Positions 1 to 9,091 are shown, numbered from the stretch's first letter. The stretch is DNA of 64,000 nucleotides from Adhaeribacter swui (GCF_014217805.1 NZ_CP055156.1:4842585-4906584); one strand, 5' to 3'. Notes: generated by a model from the sequence alone, not told the origin. Numbers and translations: made by a program.

Positions 1-729
1 CGGTGTAAAAAGCAAGGCCTGGTGGTTTATGGGGTTAGGCCGCATAAGCTGTAACGCGTTGCTGGTGGCGGTAAGGCCCGGCACCGTGTATTGGCTGCCA
101 TTCATCACCGCGCCGACCAGCGTGCGTTCTACCGTTTTTTCGGGCCAGAAATGACTTCCTGGAATTAAACCTAAAGACGATAGCTCGTTACTGCCTACTA
201 CCGGCAAATATAAATTTAAACAATGTTTCAGTTCGGGGTGCCAGGCATCGCGGTGCAAAGGGTTAAAATCCGACAATCCGGGGCGCACAATGCGGTAACT
301 AAAATGATATTCCTGGGTGTTTGGGTTTAAAACTGTTAATGGAATTTTAACTTCCTGCTCAATCCGTTCGATTAATGTTTGAATGGGAACGGGAAAGTTC
401 TGGTAATCGACTTGCTTTGCTTCGTTGGTTATGGCCAGGTGCAAGGCTTGGTTTCCGGCAATGAGCGTGTGGTATTTTTCGATGGTGAAATCAGGCGGCA
501 AGTTGCTGGCGTATTTACCAATTATATGCGTTAAATAGCTTTGCAAACCAGCATTCAAAGCGGCGAACTCCACTGGCTTTAATAGCGGAATTAAACTAAA
601 TCCTTGTTTTTTCCAGGTAGTATGCGCAATTAAATTATCATCTTCTAAAAAAAGTACGGCATCTTCTCCAAAGGAACGCGCGCCGTTTACTTCCATTTGT
701 ACATCCTGATTATCAATCCGGTATTTCAT
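1..729 (-). CDS. Phytanoyl-CoA dioxygenase (PhyH)-like 2OG-Fe(II) oxygenase, C-terminus outside window
   Basis: The minus-strand frame opens with ATG at 729 and runs without a stop to the window edge (243 codons seen). The translation contains LHRDAWHPE about 60 codons before the edge, the HxD iron-ligand pair of 2-oxoglutarate/Fe(II) oxygenases, followed by NLYLPV and LIPGSHFWPE, which match the PhyH-type core. The distal iron-binding histidine and the 2OG-binding arginine are not identifiable and probably lie beyond the edge. Members hydroxylate small molecules or sugar/lipid intermediates and often sit in surface-glycan gene groups; the next two genes fit that setting but the substrate is unknown. 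It is divergent from the gene at 903, with 173 bp between them for both promoters. Confidence 0.72.
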   Translation of the reverse strand, partial: MKYRIDNQDVQMEVNGARSFGEDAVLFLEDDNLIAHTTWKKQGFSLIPLLKPVEFAALNAGLQSYLTHIIGKYASNLPPDFTIEKYHTLIAGNQALHLAITNEAKQVDYQNFPVPIQTLIERIEQEVKIPLTVLNPNTQEYHFSYRIVRPGLSDFNPLHRDAWHPELKHCLNLYLPVVGSNELSSLGLIPGSHFWPEKTVERTLVGAVMNGSQYTVPGLTATSNALQLMRPNPINHQALLFTP

Positions 730-902
730 TTTTTAAAAATTAATGCTTTCGCTTAAGCTATTGGTATAACTATACGGAATAAAAAGTTTAAAATAATTCT
801 TCGCTGCTAGTTTTAATTTATACCAAATGTAGCTCGGCTTACGCTATAAACCGTTTAATTTTACGAAACGATTTTTTAATAATTAGCAGAATACGTTAGC
901 TA

Positions 903-1841
903 ATGATTCAAGTACAAAGGTACCATCGGGGATTAAAAGAAATATGGAATGCGTTTAATAGCCAAGCGGTAAACGGCACTTTCTTCTTCAATCGTACTTT
1001 TATCGAATATCATGGCTCCCGTTTCACAGATCATTCCCTGCTATTTTATCATAAAAATTCGTTAATTGCCTTGCTGCCTTTACACGAGGATAACACGGTA
1101 ATTTCGTCGCACCAAGGGCTGAGTTTTGGCGGATTTATCATTTCGGCCAAGGTAGATGTGCTTTTGATGTTGCAGCTTTTTGAAAATCTAAAAATTTATG
1201 CGGTGCAACACGGCTTTACTACTTTAATTTATAAAGCGCCACCCTCCGTATATCTGGGCCAACCTACTCAGGACGATTTATTTGCTTTGTACCAGCACCA
1301 GGCAGTACTCCAGCACCGGAATTTAATTTCGGTGTTAAATTTAAAGGAACCAATTGCTTATTCTAAATTGCGTCAACGGTGTTTAAAGCGAGCTAAAGAA
1401 TTAAATTTAACTATTTGTTTTTCAGAAGATATTGAAGCATTCATGCACTTAGTGCAGCAAGTTCACAAACGGTCTAAACTTAAATCACCTACGCACTCGG
1501 TTGCCGAAATCAAATATTTAATGCAGGCTTTTCCGGAAAACATAGGTTTAATGGCGGCCTACGCAGAGCAGGAATTGGTAGGAGGGGTGTTGCTCTTTAA
1601 GCACCGGCAGGTAGTAAATTTACAATACATTGCTTCGTCGGCAGTGGGTAAACAAAAACACGCTTTAGATTTACTGGTACATGCCGTTATTACCAAATAC
1701 CAGAACCAAGTAAAATACCTTAGCTTTGGCTCTTCGCACGATGAAAGAGAACCATATCATTTAAATACAAGCTTAGTACAAAATAAAAGCAGTTACGGAG
1801 CCAGGGGCGTAGTACAGGATACGTATCAGCTAAATTTTTAA
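903..1841 (+). CDS. FemAB/GNAT-like acyltransferase-fold protein
   Basis: 312 residues without signal peptide or membrane segment. The sequence has the character of the GNAT-like double-domain proteins (Acetyltransf_6/FemAB type) found in exopolysaccharide and peptidoglycan-bridge loci: an N-terminal half with FFFNRTFIEYHG and a C-terminal half with the strand/turn LMAAYAEQELVGGVLLFKHRQVVNLQY, then ALDLLVHAVI and SFGSSH, the usual order in this family. It starts with ATG at 903, with no clear Shine-Dalgarno, as is normal here. The following membrane-protein gene begins 28 bp downstream and is probably co-transcribed. The likely role is transfer of an acyl or aminoacyl group onto a cell-surface glycan or lipid; the donor and acceptor cannot be told from sequence. 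Confidence 0.6.
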   Translation: MIQVQRYHRGLKEIWNAFNSQAVNGTFFFNRTFIEYHGSRFTDHSLLFYHKNSLIALLPLHEDNTVISSHQGLSFGGFIISAKVDVLLMLQLFENLKIYAVQHGFTTLIYKAPPSVYLGQPTQDDLFALYQHQAVLQHRNLISVLNLKEPIAYSKLRQRCLKRAKELNLTICFSEDIEAFMHLVQQVHKRSKLKSPTHSVAEIKYLMQAFPENIGLMAAYAEQELVGGVLLFKHRQVVNLQYIASSAVGKQKHALDLLVHAVITKYQNQVKYLSFGSSHDEREPYHLNTSLVQNKSSYGARGVVQDTYQLNF

Positions 1842-1869
1842 AAATTTTACTTTTATAAGCAGGGGCACT

Positions 1870-3507
1870 TTGAATCATCAGGATCAATCTGGTTTTTTAT
1901 TTATTCTACTTTTCAGCCTGGCAATTTTTGCTTTTACTTTTCTGGCGCTTGGTTGTTACTACGAAACCAACGACGATGTTATTCTTACCTTTTTGCTTAA
2001 AGGTGTATTTAACAAAACCCCCATCCTGAACCTTACCTTGTATCTGCACGGCTTTGGTTCTTTAATTACTTTGCTTTATCAAAACTTGCCGCAGGCACCC
2101 TGGTACGGATTGGTGATGTACAGTATCTTGTTTCTAGCTACGGTTCTGGCATTTTGGCTCATCTATAAACAGCTTCATAATAAATTAAGTATGGTCATAA
2201 CAGGGGGGCTGCTTCTCTTATTTTATTTAGCTACCTGGTACGAGCATATTTTTTGGTTTAACTATTCCCGCCTTCCTATTTTATTAGCGGGCATGGCTGG
2301 TTTATGGGCCAACCGGATTTTCCGGGTAAATGCCGCAAAAAAGAAAATGTACTTTCTTTTCCCGGCCTTCTTGTTTTTAATTGCTTTGTGTGTACGACCC
2401 AGTTTGGCTTTATTTGGTTTAGCCCTGGTGCTGCCCAATCTCTTAATATCTTTGCAGCTTAAAACAACTAAGGTTAAGTTGCTCCTGTTGGTACTAACGG
2501 GTATTTTGTTTTTTGCTGCCTTAACCATAACTACTCTACCCGAGCAGTTACAATACCGTCGCTACGACGTTTTAAAATCGCAGATTCTGGATTATAGCTG
2601 GTATTGCCCACCCGCCGAAACGTTACCAGCTACCTTGCAGCAAGAAGCCATAGCGCAGTGGTTTTTAGCCGACACATTTACTTTACAGTATCTGGACGAG
2701 CAAGTACCGGATTGGCAATATTTTTGGCAAAACGTGGCTCAAGCTAAATTAATCCAGTTGGGCAAATACCTTGTTCTGGATCATTTTCTGACGCTTTTTC
2801 TGGTTTTTGTTTTTTTTATTTGGTTTGTTGTCCATCAGAGTAAGCGCCAGGTATTCTTTTTTTGTTGGTATCACCTTTACTTCTGGAGTATTATCCTGGT
2901 CACGGGTTTATTTTTAAAAATTCCACCCCGAATCTTAACGCCGGCTATGAGTTTGTATCTCTTAAGCCATTTGGCCTGGCTACCAGAAAATCTTAAAATT
3001 ACTCCTTGGCGCCGCTGGCCAGTTTATGTTCAAACGCTGGCTTTAGGGTTACTGTTAGTGCAAGTTTATAAAATAAACCACCGCGTAGCCTCGCAGCAAC
3101 AACGGCAAAAACAATCCGAAGCCGTTTGGACCAAAATCCAAAATAATTATCCGGGTTATGTGGTGTTAGCGGCCGGGTTAGAGAATGAACTACGGGCAAT
3201 GTCGCCGTTTAAAAATTATGACCTGCATAACCAACGGTTAATTGCGCTTACGAGCTGGCAAACCCTGGATCCGCAGTATCAACGCAACTGGCAAAAGCTC
3301 ACGTCTGCAACCAGCTTAGGGCAAGCTATAATCCAATTAAGTCAGCTACCAAATGTGGTATGGGTAAGTAACCCCGAATATTTAATTTTTTTAAAAAAAT
3401 ACTTCGGGGCTTTTTATCATATAACCTTAGAATATAAATTTATCGCACATATTTCGGCGCCAAACGCACCAGAAAAATTAGGCTATTACCAAGTCCGTTT
3501 CAAATAA
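1870..3507 (+). CDS. Polytopic membrane protein, possibly GT-C-like glycosyltransferase
   Basis: 545 residues with about ten hydrophobic segments, the first directly at the N-terminus (residues about 8-28), followed by CYYETNDDVIL. An acidic pair just after the first membrane helix is where GT-C glycosyltransferases carry a catalytic or metal-binding acidic residue, so a lipid-linked sugar transferase is possible. A soluble C-terminal tail of about 150 residues follows the last helix. I do not recognise the family. The best start is TTG at 1870: no ATG lies near the N-terminus, and the first membrane segment begins just after it. It lies 28 bp after the GNAT-like gene and likely forms a unit with it. 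Confidence 0.55.
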   Translation: MNHQDQSGFLFILLFSLAIFAFTFLALGCYYETNDDVILTFLLKGVFNKTPILNLTLYLHGFGSLITLLYQNLPQAPWYGLVMYSILFLATVLAFWLIYKQLHNKLSMVITGGLLLLFYLATWYEHIFWFNYSRLPILLAGMAGLWANRIFRVNAAKKKMYFLFPAFLFLIALCVRPSLALFGLALVLPNLLISLQLKTTKVKLLLLVLTGILFFAALTITTLPEQLQYRRYDVLKSQILDYSWYCPPAETLPATLQQEAIAQWFLADTFTLQYLDEQVPDWQYFWQNVAQAKLIQLGKYLVLDHFLTLFLVFVFFIWFVVHQSKRQVFFFCWYHLYFWSIILVTGLFLKIPPRILTPAMSLYLLSHLAWLPENLKITPWRRWPVYVQTLALGLLLVQVYKINHRVASQQQRQKQSEAVWTKIQNNYPGYVVLAAGLENELRAMSPFKNYDLHNQRLIALTSWQTLDPQYQRNWQKLTSATSLGQAIIQLSQLPNVVWVSNPEYLIFLKKYFGAFYHITLEYKFIAHISAPNAPEKLGYYQVRFK

Positions 3508-3727
3508 TTAAATGGTATTATTTTAATATAGATCTGTTATTTCTGGATAATTATAAATAATGGCAAAAACATTTTAACCGTTCTGCGTACAATATATAAA
3601 TACAAGCTATTTTTATTAGTTATTAGATTTGTCTAAAAACGAGGTAATTACAAGAGGTTACCTAAAGAAAAATGTGGTATTAAATTTTATTTCAGATATT
3701 TGTAGTTAAAATAATAAAGTTACCAAA

Positions 3728-4705
3728 ATGATTGCATCTCTTGCTTCTAAAGTTGAAGTTTTAAAATACCTGGAATCTTTCGTTGCGGAAAGCATTGAAA
3801 CCCTGTTAAAAAAGGTGGAAGACTCTTGGCAGCCGGCTGATTTTTTGCCCGATGCCAGTATGGAATCTTTTTTCGAAGAAGTTAAAAATCTGCAGGAAAG
3901 AGCCAAAGAATTGTCCTATGACTTGTTAGCCGTTCTTATTGGCGATACCATTACCGAAGAAGCTTTACCTACCTACGAAAGCTGGCTTTTTGCGATTAGC
4001 GACATTAACACCGCCGAAGATAGCCCCTGGACCAAATGGAACCGGAGCTGGACCGCCGAAGAAAACCGCCACGGTGATTTACTAAATCGTTACTTATATT
4101 TAAGTGGCCGCATAAACATGCGCGAAATGGAAGCTTCTACCCAGTACTTAATTGCCGACGGGTTTGATTTACAAACCGGCCACGATCCGTACCGGGCGTT
4201 TGTGTATACCAGCTACCAGGAAACTGCTACTAATATTTCGCACCGCCGGGTAGCGCAATTAGCTAAAAAAGAAGGAGATACCTTGCTGGCCAAAATTTGC
4301 GGACACATTGCATCGGATGAGGCGCGCCACGCCAAAGCTTATAAATCGTTTGTAAGCCAGATTTTTGAAGTAGACCCTAACAACATGATGCTGGCTTTTG
4401 AAGATATGATGCGGAAAAAGATTGTAATGCCAGCCCATTACATGCGGGAACTTGGCGTGGAAATGGGCAAAACCTTTGGCCACTTTACCGATGCTGCTCA
4501 GCGCATTGGCGTTTATACCGCCCGCGATTATACCGATATTCTGGAATCTTTACTCGCAGATTGGAAAATTGCCAGTATTACCGGCCTGAATGAAGCCGGC
4601 GAAAAAGCCCGGGATTACGTAATGGCCCTACCGGATCGTTTAAAGCGGGTAGCCGATCGCATGAAAGTGCCGCAACTCGAATATAAATTCCGCTGGATTA
4701 AATAA
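3728..4705 (+). CDS. Acyl-ACP desaturase (soluble di-iron, FA_desaturase_2)
   Basis: 325 residues. Both di-iron signatures of the plant-type stearoyl-ACP desaturase family are present: EENRHG at residues 111-116 and DEARH at 197-201, with additional carboxylate ligands near E78/E79 (ITEEALPTY) and E165 (SYQETAT). The enzyme introduces a cis double bond into an acyl chain bound to acyl carrier protein in the cytoplasm, using O2 and reduced ferredoxin, and so adjusts membrane fluidity. Length is usual for bacterial members. It appears monocistronic: 220 bp of A/T-rich leader upstream and a strong terminator at 4749. A GATATTTG string at about 3695 could be a -7 element one base away from consensus. 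Confidence 0.9.
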   Translation: MIASLASKVEVLKYLESFVAESIETLLKKVEDSWQPADFLPDASMESFFEEVKNLQERAKELSYDLLAVLIGDTITEEALPTYESWLFAISDINTAEDSPWTKWNRSWTAEENRHGDLLNRYLYLSGRINMREMEASTQYLIADGFDLQTGHDPYRAFVYTSYQETATNISHRRVAQLAKKEGDTLLAKICGHIASDEARHAKAYKSFVSQIFEVDPNNMMLAFEDMMRKKIVMPAHYMRELGVEMGKTFGHFTDAAQRIGVYTARDYTDILESLLADWKIASITGLNEAGEKARDYVMALPDRLKRVADRMKVPQLEYKFRWIK

Positions 4706-4748
4706 TCTGGATTAAATAATTTAGTTGTAATACTTAGCCAATAGTTTT

Positions 4749-4784
4749 AAAAACGCTCCGTTTTACTTAAACGGAGCGTTTTTC
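4749..4784 (+). terminator. Intrinsic terminator of the desaturase gene
   Basis: A perfect 15-bp stem (AAAAACGCTCCGTTT with AAACGGAGCGTTTTT) encloses a 5-nt loop and runs straight into T-rich sequence, about 45 bp after the stop codon. Confidence 0.9.
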
Positions 4785-4878
4785 TTTCTTCATAAATTAA
4801 ATTTTTAAATCGTAACTTTAATTTAAGAACAAGCCGCTCGAGTTTGTTGTTATTACATAACATTAAAGTATACCGTTT

Positions 4879-5976
4879 ATGGCAGTTGGCTTTCGATTTA
4901 CAGATTATATACCACCCCAATCCCAAAATCCTAATTTTGATTCGCTGTTAAAGATTTTTCTGCAGCTTTTAACCATTACTTCCGGCGATGCGGGCGAAGC
5001 GCTCTCGTGGCTAAGTTCTTTGGATAAGCAATATAAAATAACTTCCGATGATTATGGTATTGGCGATTTTATACAGGACTTAAAAGATAAAGGTTATTTA
5101 AGCGAAGATGCGGGAAGTGGGGAAATTAAGATTACGCCCAAAACCGAGCAAAATATCCGGAAAAGTGCGCTGGAAGAAATCTTCGGAAAATTAAAAAAAT
5201 CCAGCAAAGGTAATCACAATACGCCGCATACCGGCATCGGCGACGAATCATCCACTGATCGCCGGGAATTTCGCTTTGGCGACTCCGTAGAACAAATTGC
5301 CATGACCGATTCTATCCGGAATGCCCAGGTAAACCACGGTTTAGGGGAGTTTTATTTAACCGAGAAAGATTTAGAAGTAACCGAAAACGAACATAAAACC
5401 CAAAGCTCCACGGTTTTAATGATCGATATTTCGCACTCCATGATTTTGTACGGCGAAGACCGGATTACTCCCGCCAAAAAAGTTGCCATGGCCTTAGCCG
5501 AGCTGGTAACGCAAAAGTACCCGAAAGATACCCTGGATATTATTGTTTTTGGGAACGATGCCTGGCAGATAAACGTGAAAGACTTGCCGTACTTAAACGT
5601 GGGGCCTTACCACACCAACACCGTAGCCGGCCTGGAATTAGCCATGGATATTCTGCGAAAACGCAAAACGCCGAACAAGCAAATATTTATGATTACCGAC
5701 GGTAAGCCCACTTGCTTAAAAGAAGGAACCAAGTACTATAAAAATTCTTTTGGCCTAGACCGGAAAGTGGTGAACAAAACTTTAAACCTGGCGGCGCAAT
5801 GCCGGCGGCTTAAAATACCCGTTACTACCTTTATGATTGCTTCGGACCCGTACTTAAAACAATTCGTGGAAGAATTTACCGCTGTAAATCAAGGCAAAGC
5901 GTATTTCAGCAGTCTGCAAGGTTTGGGTCACTTAATTTTTGAAGACTATAAACAAAACCGGCGCAAAAATTTATAA
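4879..5976 (+). CDS. VWA-domain protein, partner of a MoxR/Mg-chelatase-like ATPase
   Basis: 365 residues. The C-terminal half (about 175-360) is a von Willebrand A domain with an intact MIDAS: DISHS at 183-187, a threonine in HTNT near 245-248, and TDGKP near 273-277. The N-terminal part (about 1-110) is helical and contains a winged-helix-like stretch (SDDYGIGDFIQDLKDKGYL); a charged linker follows. The next gene encodes an AAA+ ATPase of the magnesium-chelatase/MoxR kind; such VWA-ATPase pairs act as metal-insertion or protein-remodelling chaperones, the VWA subunit holding substrate through the metal site. The target here is unknown. No signal peptide, so it is cytoplasmic. Confidence 0.8.
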   Translation: MAVGFRFTDYIPPQSQNPNFDSLLKIFLQLLTITSGDAGEALSWLSSLDKQYKITSDDYGIGDFIQDLKDKGYLSEDAGSGEIKITPKTEQNIRKSALEEIFGKLKKSSKGNHNTPHTGIGDESSTDRREFRFGDSVEQIAMTDSIRNAQVNHGLGEFYLTEKDLEVTENEHKTQSSTVLMIDISHSMILYGEDRITPAKKVAMALAELVTQKYPKDTLDIIVFGNDAWQINVKDLPYLNVGPYHTNTVAGLELAMDILRKRKTPNKQIFMITDGKPTCLKEGTKYYKNSFGLDRKVVNKTLNLAAQCRRLKIPVTTFMIASDPYLKQFVEEFTAVNQGKAYFSSLQGLGHLIFEDYKQNRRKNL

Positions 5977-6199
5977 AATTTAAAAATTTCAAACCCAAGG
6001 CTTTTTATTTTCAGTCCTTGATCGTTTTACTTTTTTGTATCACTGGAAAAATTATTAACCACTGAATACTCTGCTTTTTGAAGAAATAAACCGTTAATCC
6101 TTTTCAGAGAAATCTAATTTTTAAAAAATTTAACAATCCAAACATTCCATCTTTAAAAACAACTTGCCACCAGCAACTTGTAACTTGAAATTACATAAA

Positions 6200-7726
6200 A
6201 TGAACTATCATACTATTTCGTCAACGGATTTACTAAAAATATCCACGTTAGGTCAGTTAAAAGCAGCTGGCTACGAACCGCGTTCTGTAAAACAAGAACT
6301 GCGGGACAATCTGATTCAGAAACTGCGGCGCAACGAAAATGTGTTTCCGGGCATTTATGGCTACGAAGAAACCGTTATTCCTGAATTACAGCAAGCTATT
6401 TTGGCTATGCACCACATTAACTTATTAGGTTTAAGAGGTCAGGCTAAAACCCGCATTGCCCGTTTACTGGTAGAGTTGCTGGACGAATACATTCCGGTGG
6501 TAAAAGGCTCTGAGTTGAACGATGATCCATTGCAGCCATTATCGGTTTACGCCAAGGATTCAATTGCCTCTCATGGGCTGGATACTCCCGTAACCTGGTT
6601 ACACCGCTCGGAGCGTTATACCGAAAAATTAGCTACTCCGGACGTATCGGTAGCCGATTTAATCGGCGATGCCGACCCTATAAAAGCCGCCACTTTAAAA
6701 TTGCCTTATTCCGACGAACGGGTTATTCACTTTGGTTTAATTCCGCGTTCGCACCGGGGTATTTTTGTTATTAACGAATTGCCCGATTTGCAGGCCCGCA
6801 TTCAGGTTTCTTTGTTTAATATTTTACAGGAAGGTGATATTCAAATCCGGGGTTTTAAAGTACGGTTACCCCTGGATATTCAGTTTGTGTTTACGGCTAA
6901 CCCCGAGGATTATACCAACCGCGGTTCGATTGTAACGCCGTTAAAAGACCGGATTGATTCGCAAATTATCACCCATTATCCTAAAACTTTAGAAATTGGC
7001 AAGCAAATTACCTTGCAGGAAGCCAAAATTAAACCGGAGCAAAAGCAATTGGTAAAAGTAAACCAGTTGGTAAACGATTTAATTGAACAGGTAGCCATTG
7101 AAGCCCGGGACAGTGAATACGTAGATGCGAAAAGCGGGGTATCGGCGCGTTTAACCATTGCGGCTTACGAAAACGTAGTGAGTGCGGCCGAACGGCGGGT
7201 GTTAATTAACAACGAAAGCAAAACCTACGTGCGCGTATCTGATTTTCTGGCGGCGGTGCCCGCTATTACCGGTAAAGTAGAGTTGGTATACGAAGGCGAG
7301 CAGGAGGGAGCTGCTATTGTGGCGCAGAACTTAATGGGCAAAGCCATCCGTAGTCAATTTTTAAATTATTTCCCCGACCCGGATAAGCAGAAAAAGCAAA
7401 AAGATAAAAACCCGTACAAACCTGTTACCGATTGGTTTGGCGAAGGCCATACCTTGGACGTATTAAGCAACATGACTACTGCCGAGTACAAAAAAGCGCT
7501 CAACAGCGTGCCCGGTCTGGCAAACTTAATTCAGAAATTTCATCCGGAAAAAGACGAAGCAGAAAAGCTATTCCTGATGGAATTTTGCCTCCACGGTTTA
7601 GCCGAGCACAGTTTAATTAGTCGCAACAAATTAACTGCCGGCACCCAGTTTAAAGATTTGCTTAGCAGTATGTTTACCATGCCCAGCTTTGGCTCCGACG
7701 ATGACGATGAAGATAACTATAAATGA
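6200..7726 (+). CDS. AAA+ ATPase, magnesium chelatase/MoxR-like
   Basis: 508 residues from ATG at 6200; an in-frame TTG at 6164 would add 12 residues of low-complexity leader and is rejected. The P-loop is GLRGQAKT (77-84), with Ala in place of the usual second Gly. A Walker B-type strand FVINELPDL (189-197) is followed by LFNILQEGDIQIRGF and FTANPEDYTNRG (about 228), the characteristic insert and sensor region of Mg-chelatase I-type ATPases. The C-terminus ends in a run of acidic residues. It pairs with the VWA protein directly upstream (223-bp gap) and a terminator follows, so the two genes probably form one functional unit that uses ATP to remodel a client. Confidence 0.85.
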   Translation: MNYHTISSTDLLKISTLGQLKAAGYEPRSVKQELRDNLIQKLRRNENVFPGIYGYEETVIPELQQAILAMHHINLLGLRGQAKTRIARLLVELLDEYIPVVKGSELNDDPLQPLSVYAKDSIASHGLDTPVTWLHRSERYTEKLATPDVSVADLIGDADPIKAATLKLPYSDERVIHFGLIPRSHRGIFVINELPDLQARIQVSLFNILQEGDIQIRGFKVRLPLDIQFVFTANPEDYTNRGSIVTPLKDRIDSQIITHYPKTLEIGKQITLQEAKIKPEQKQLVKVNQLVNDLIEQVAIEARDSEYVDAKSGVSARLTIAAYENVVSAAERRVLINNESKTYVRVSDFLAAVPAITGKVELVYEGEQEGAAIVAQNLMGKAIRSQFLNYFPDPDKQKKQKDKNPYKPVTDWFGEGHTLDVLSNMTTAEYKKALNSVPGLANLIQKFHPEKDEAEKLFLMEFCLHGLAEHSLISRNKLTAGTQFKDLLSSMFTMPSFGSDDDDEDNYK

Positions 7727-7749
7727 TTTTTAAAATTTTCTTGAAAATC

Positions 7750-7778
7750 AAAAGCCGCTTACTAAAAGCGGCTTTTTT
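7750..7778 (+). terminator. Intrinsic terminator of the AAA+ ATPase gene
   Basis: Stem AAAAGCCGCTT/AAGCGGCTTTT (11 bp) with a 5-nt loop and a T-run, 24 bp after the stop codon. Confidence 0.88.
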
Positions 7779-7858
7779 GTTTTGTATGGAGATAGCTGAA
7801 TTAAAAAACTAAACAAGTGCAATAGCGTACGCTACACCAACAACTTAGGTACAAAAAA

Positions 7859-8629
7859 ATGATGGAGATAGCGCCCTGGCTTAAAGCTGGATTATGGGGT
7901 TTGTTGGCTGGTTCGGCGTTATTGTTGGGCGCGGCCATTGGTTATTTTGCTCCTATCCGGCAGCGGTTGGTAGCAGGCATTATGGCTTTTGGCAGTGGGG
8001 TATTAATTTCGGCTTTATCGTTTGACTTAATGGACGAAGCCTTTGAGCAAGGCGGGTTTACTGCAACGGGCCTGGGCTTTTTAGGGGGAGCTGCCATCTA
8101 CACTTTCGCCAATTGGTTACTCAACCAACGGGGCGCTAAACACCGGAAACGCTCAGGAAACCAGCAAGCCAACGAGCAGGAAAATTCGGGTAGTGGCACC
8201 GCTTTAGCTATTGGCGCTTTAATCGACGGTATCCCCGAATCCATTGTTATTGGCATTAGCATGATTAAAGGAGGTACGGTAAGTTTAGTAGCCGTTATCG
8301 CCATTTTTCTTTCGAACTTACCCGAAGGATTGTCCAGTTCGGCGGGCATGAAAAAAGCGGGGCGTTCCGTAAATTATGTAATTGGCGTTTGGGGCTTTAT
8401 AGCGCTGGCTTCCGGGTTAGCTTCTATTGCGGGTTATTCTGTTTTCGGCCAGTTTTCCGATGAGGTTATTGCTTCTATTACGGCTTTAGCCGCCGGCGCT
8501 ATTCTGGCCATGCTCGCCGATACCATGATACCGGAAGCTTTTGAAGAAGCGCATGATTTTACTGGTTTGATTACTGTTATTGGTTTTTTAACAGCCTTTT
8601 TATTAAGTCGTTTAACCGAAGGTGCTTAA
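7859..8629 (+). CDS. ZIP-family metal transporter
   Basis: 256 residues with about eight hydrophobic helices. Helix 4 carries IGALIDGIPESIVIG and helix 5 carries SNLPEGLSSSAGMKKAG, the conserved polar/PE motifs of ZIP permeases, which move Zn(II) or related divalent metals into the cytosol. The usual histidine of helix 4 (HxxP) is replaced by Asp in DGIP, seen in the large ZIP-like subgroup of bacteria whose substrate is often unassigned. A charged, cytoplasmic loop with HRKRSGNQQANEQE separates helices 3 and 4. Two ATGs stand in tandem at 7859 and 7862; either may be used. Its 3' side is the convergent space holding repeat copy A. Confidence 0.82.
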   Translation: MMEIAPWLKAGLWGLLAGSALLLGAAIGYFAPIRQRLVAGIMAFGSGVLISALSFDLMDEAFEQGGFTATGLGFLGGAAIYTFANWLLNQRGAKHRKRSGNQQANEQENSGSGTALAIGALIDGIPESIVIGISMIKGGTVSLVAVIAIFLSNLPEGLSSSAGMKKAGRSVNYVIGVWGFIALASGLASIAGYSVFGQFSDEVIASITALAAGAILAMLADTMIPEAFEEAHDFTGLITVIGFLTAFLLSRLTEGA

Positions 8630-8759
8630 TAGAAGAGCTATAAAGTAATTTTTAAAAATTTTAATTTGGAAGGCTGTTGCTCATTTAATTACTGATGAAT
8701 ACTGTCGCTAGTTGCGTTGTCCTCACCACCTGTACCAGATTTTGTCTCTATGACGCCTA

Positions 8760-8992
8760 CTATGGCGCGGAAGTTACTTCCGTGACTTAATGATCAAGAT
8801 GGTCAAAAGTTCTCGTTCGCATAGCCACTGTTCTAGCTTTTATTTCTACTTGGAGTTGTTTCATAGCTGAGGTTCTGTTCTTTTTGTCTTGACACAAAAA
8901 GAACCAAAAAAGTCAAGACGCTAAAAACTCGCTGACCGCTTAGACAGTTTAGCGTCATCTTTTGCACCTGGTTAAGGCTATTTATTGCATAG
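8760..8992 (+). repeat. Dispersed structured repeat, copy A
   Basis: A non-coding element of about 233 bp that recurs in inverted orientation at 59436-59671. Shared landmarks in order: a palindrome CGGAAGTTACTTCCG (8768-8782); TCGTTCGCATAGCC; a hairpin GTTCTTTTTGT/ACAAAAAGAAC (8877-8887 with 8894-8904); an overlapping inverted repeat GTCTTGAC/GTCAAGAC (8886-8893 with 8912-8919); GACGCTAAA/TTTAGCGTC (8917-8925 with 8948-8956); and a tail with GCACCTG and GGCTAT...GCATAG. It lies between the convergent ZIP and cyclophilin genes and has no open frame of note. See findings for the base-pair covariation. Confidence 0.85.
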
Positions 8993-9044
8993 CAACTAAG
9001 GTAAATTTTTAAAATTACCTACTATTTTTAAACTTGGATTAAAC

Positions 9045-9078
9045 AAAAATGCCCGTTTTTACAACGGGCATTTTTTTT
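9045..9078 (-). terminator. Terminator of the cyclophilin gene
   Basis: Stem AAAAATGCCCGTT/AACGGGCATTTTT (13 bp, 5-nt loop), 15 bp past the cyclophilin stop on the minus strand. A/T tracts on both sides make it usable in both directions. Confidence 0.88.
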
Positions 9079-9091
9079 GTTAAGGGTTTAA

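Noticed and set aside
3595-3727. Promoter for the desaturase gene with consensus -33
   Set aside because: GATATTTG is one base off at -7 and no TTTG lies at the proper distance, so it is mentioned only as a possibility in the gene entry.
6164-6199. TTG start for the AAA+ ATPase
   Set aside because: The added 12 codons come from a repeated AACTTG string; ATG 6200 is more credible.
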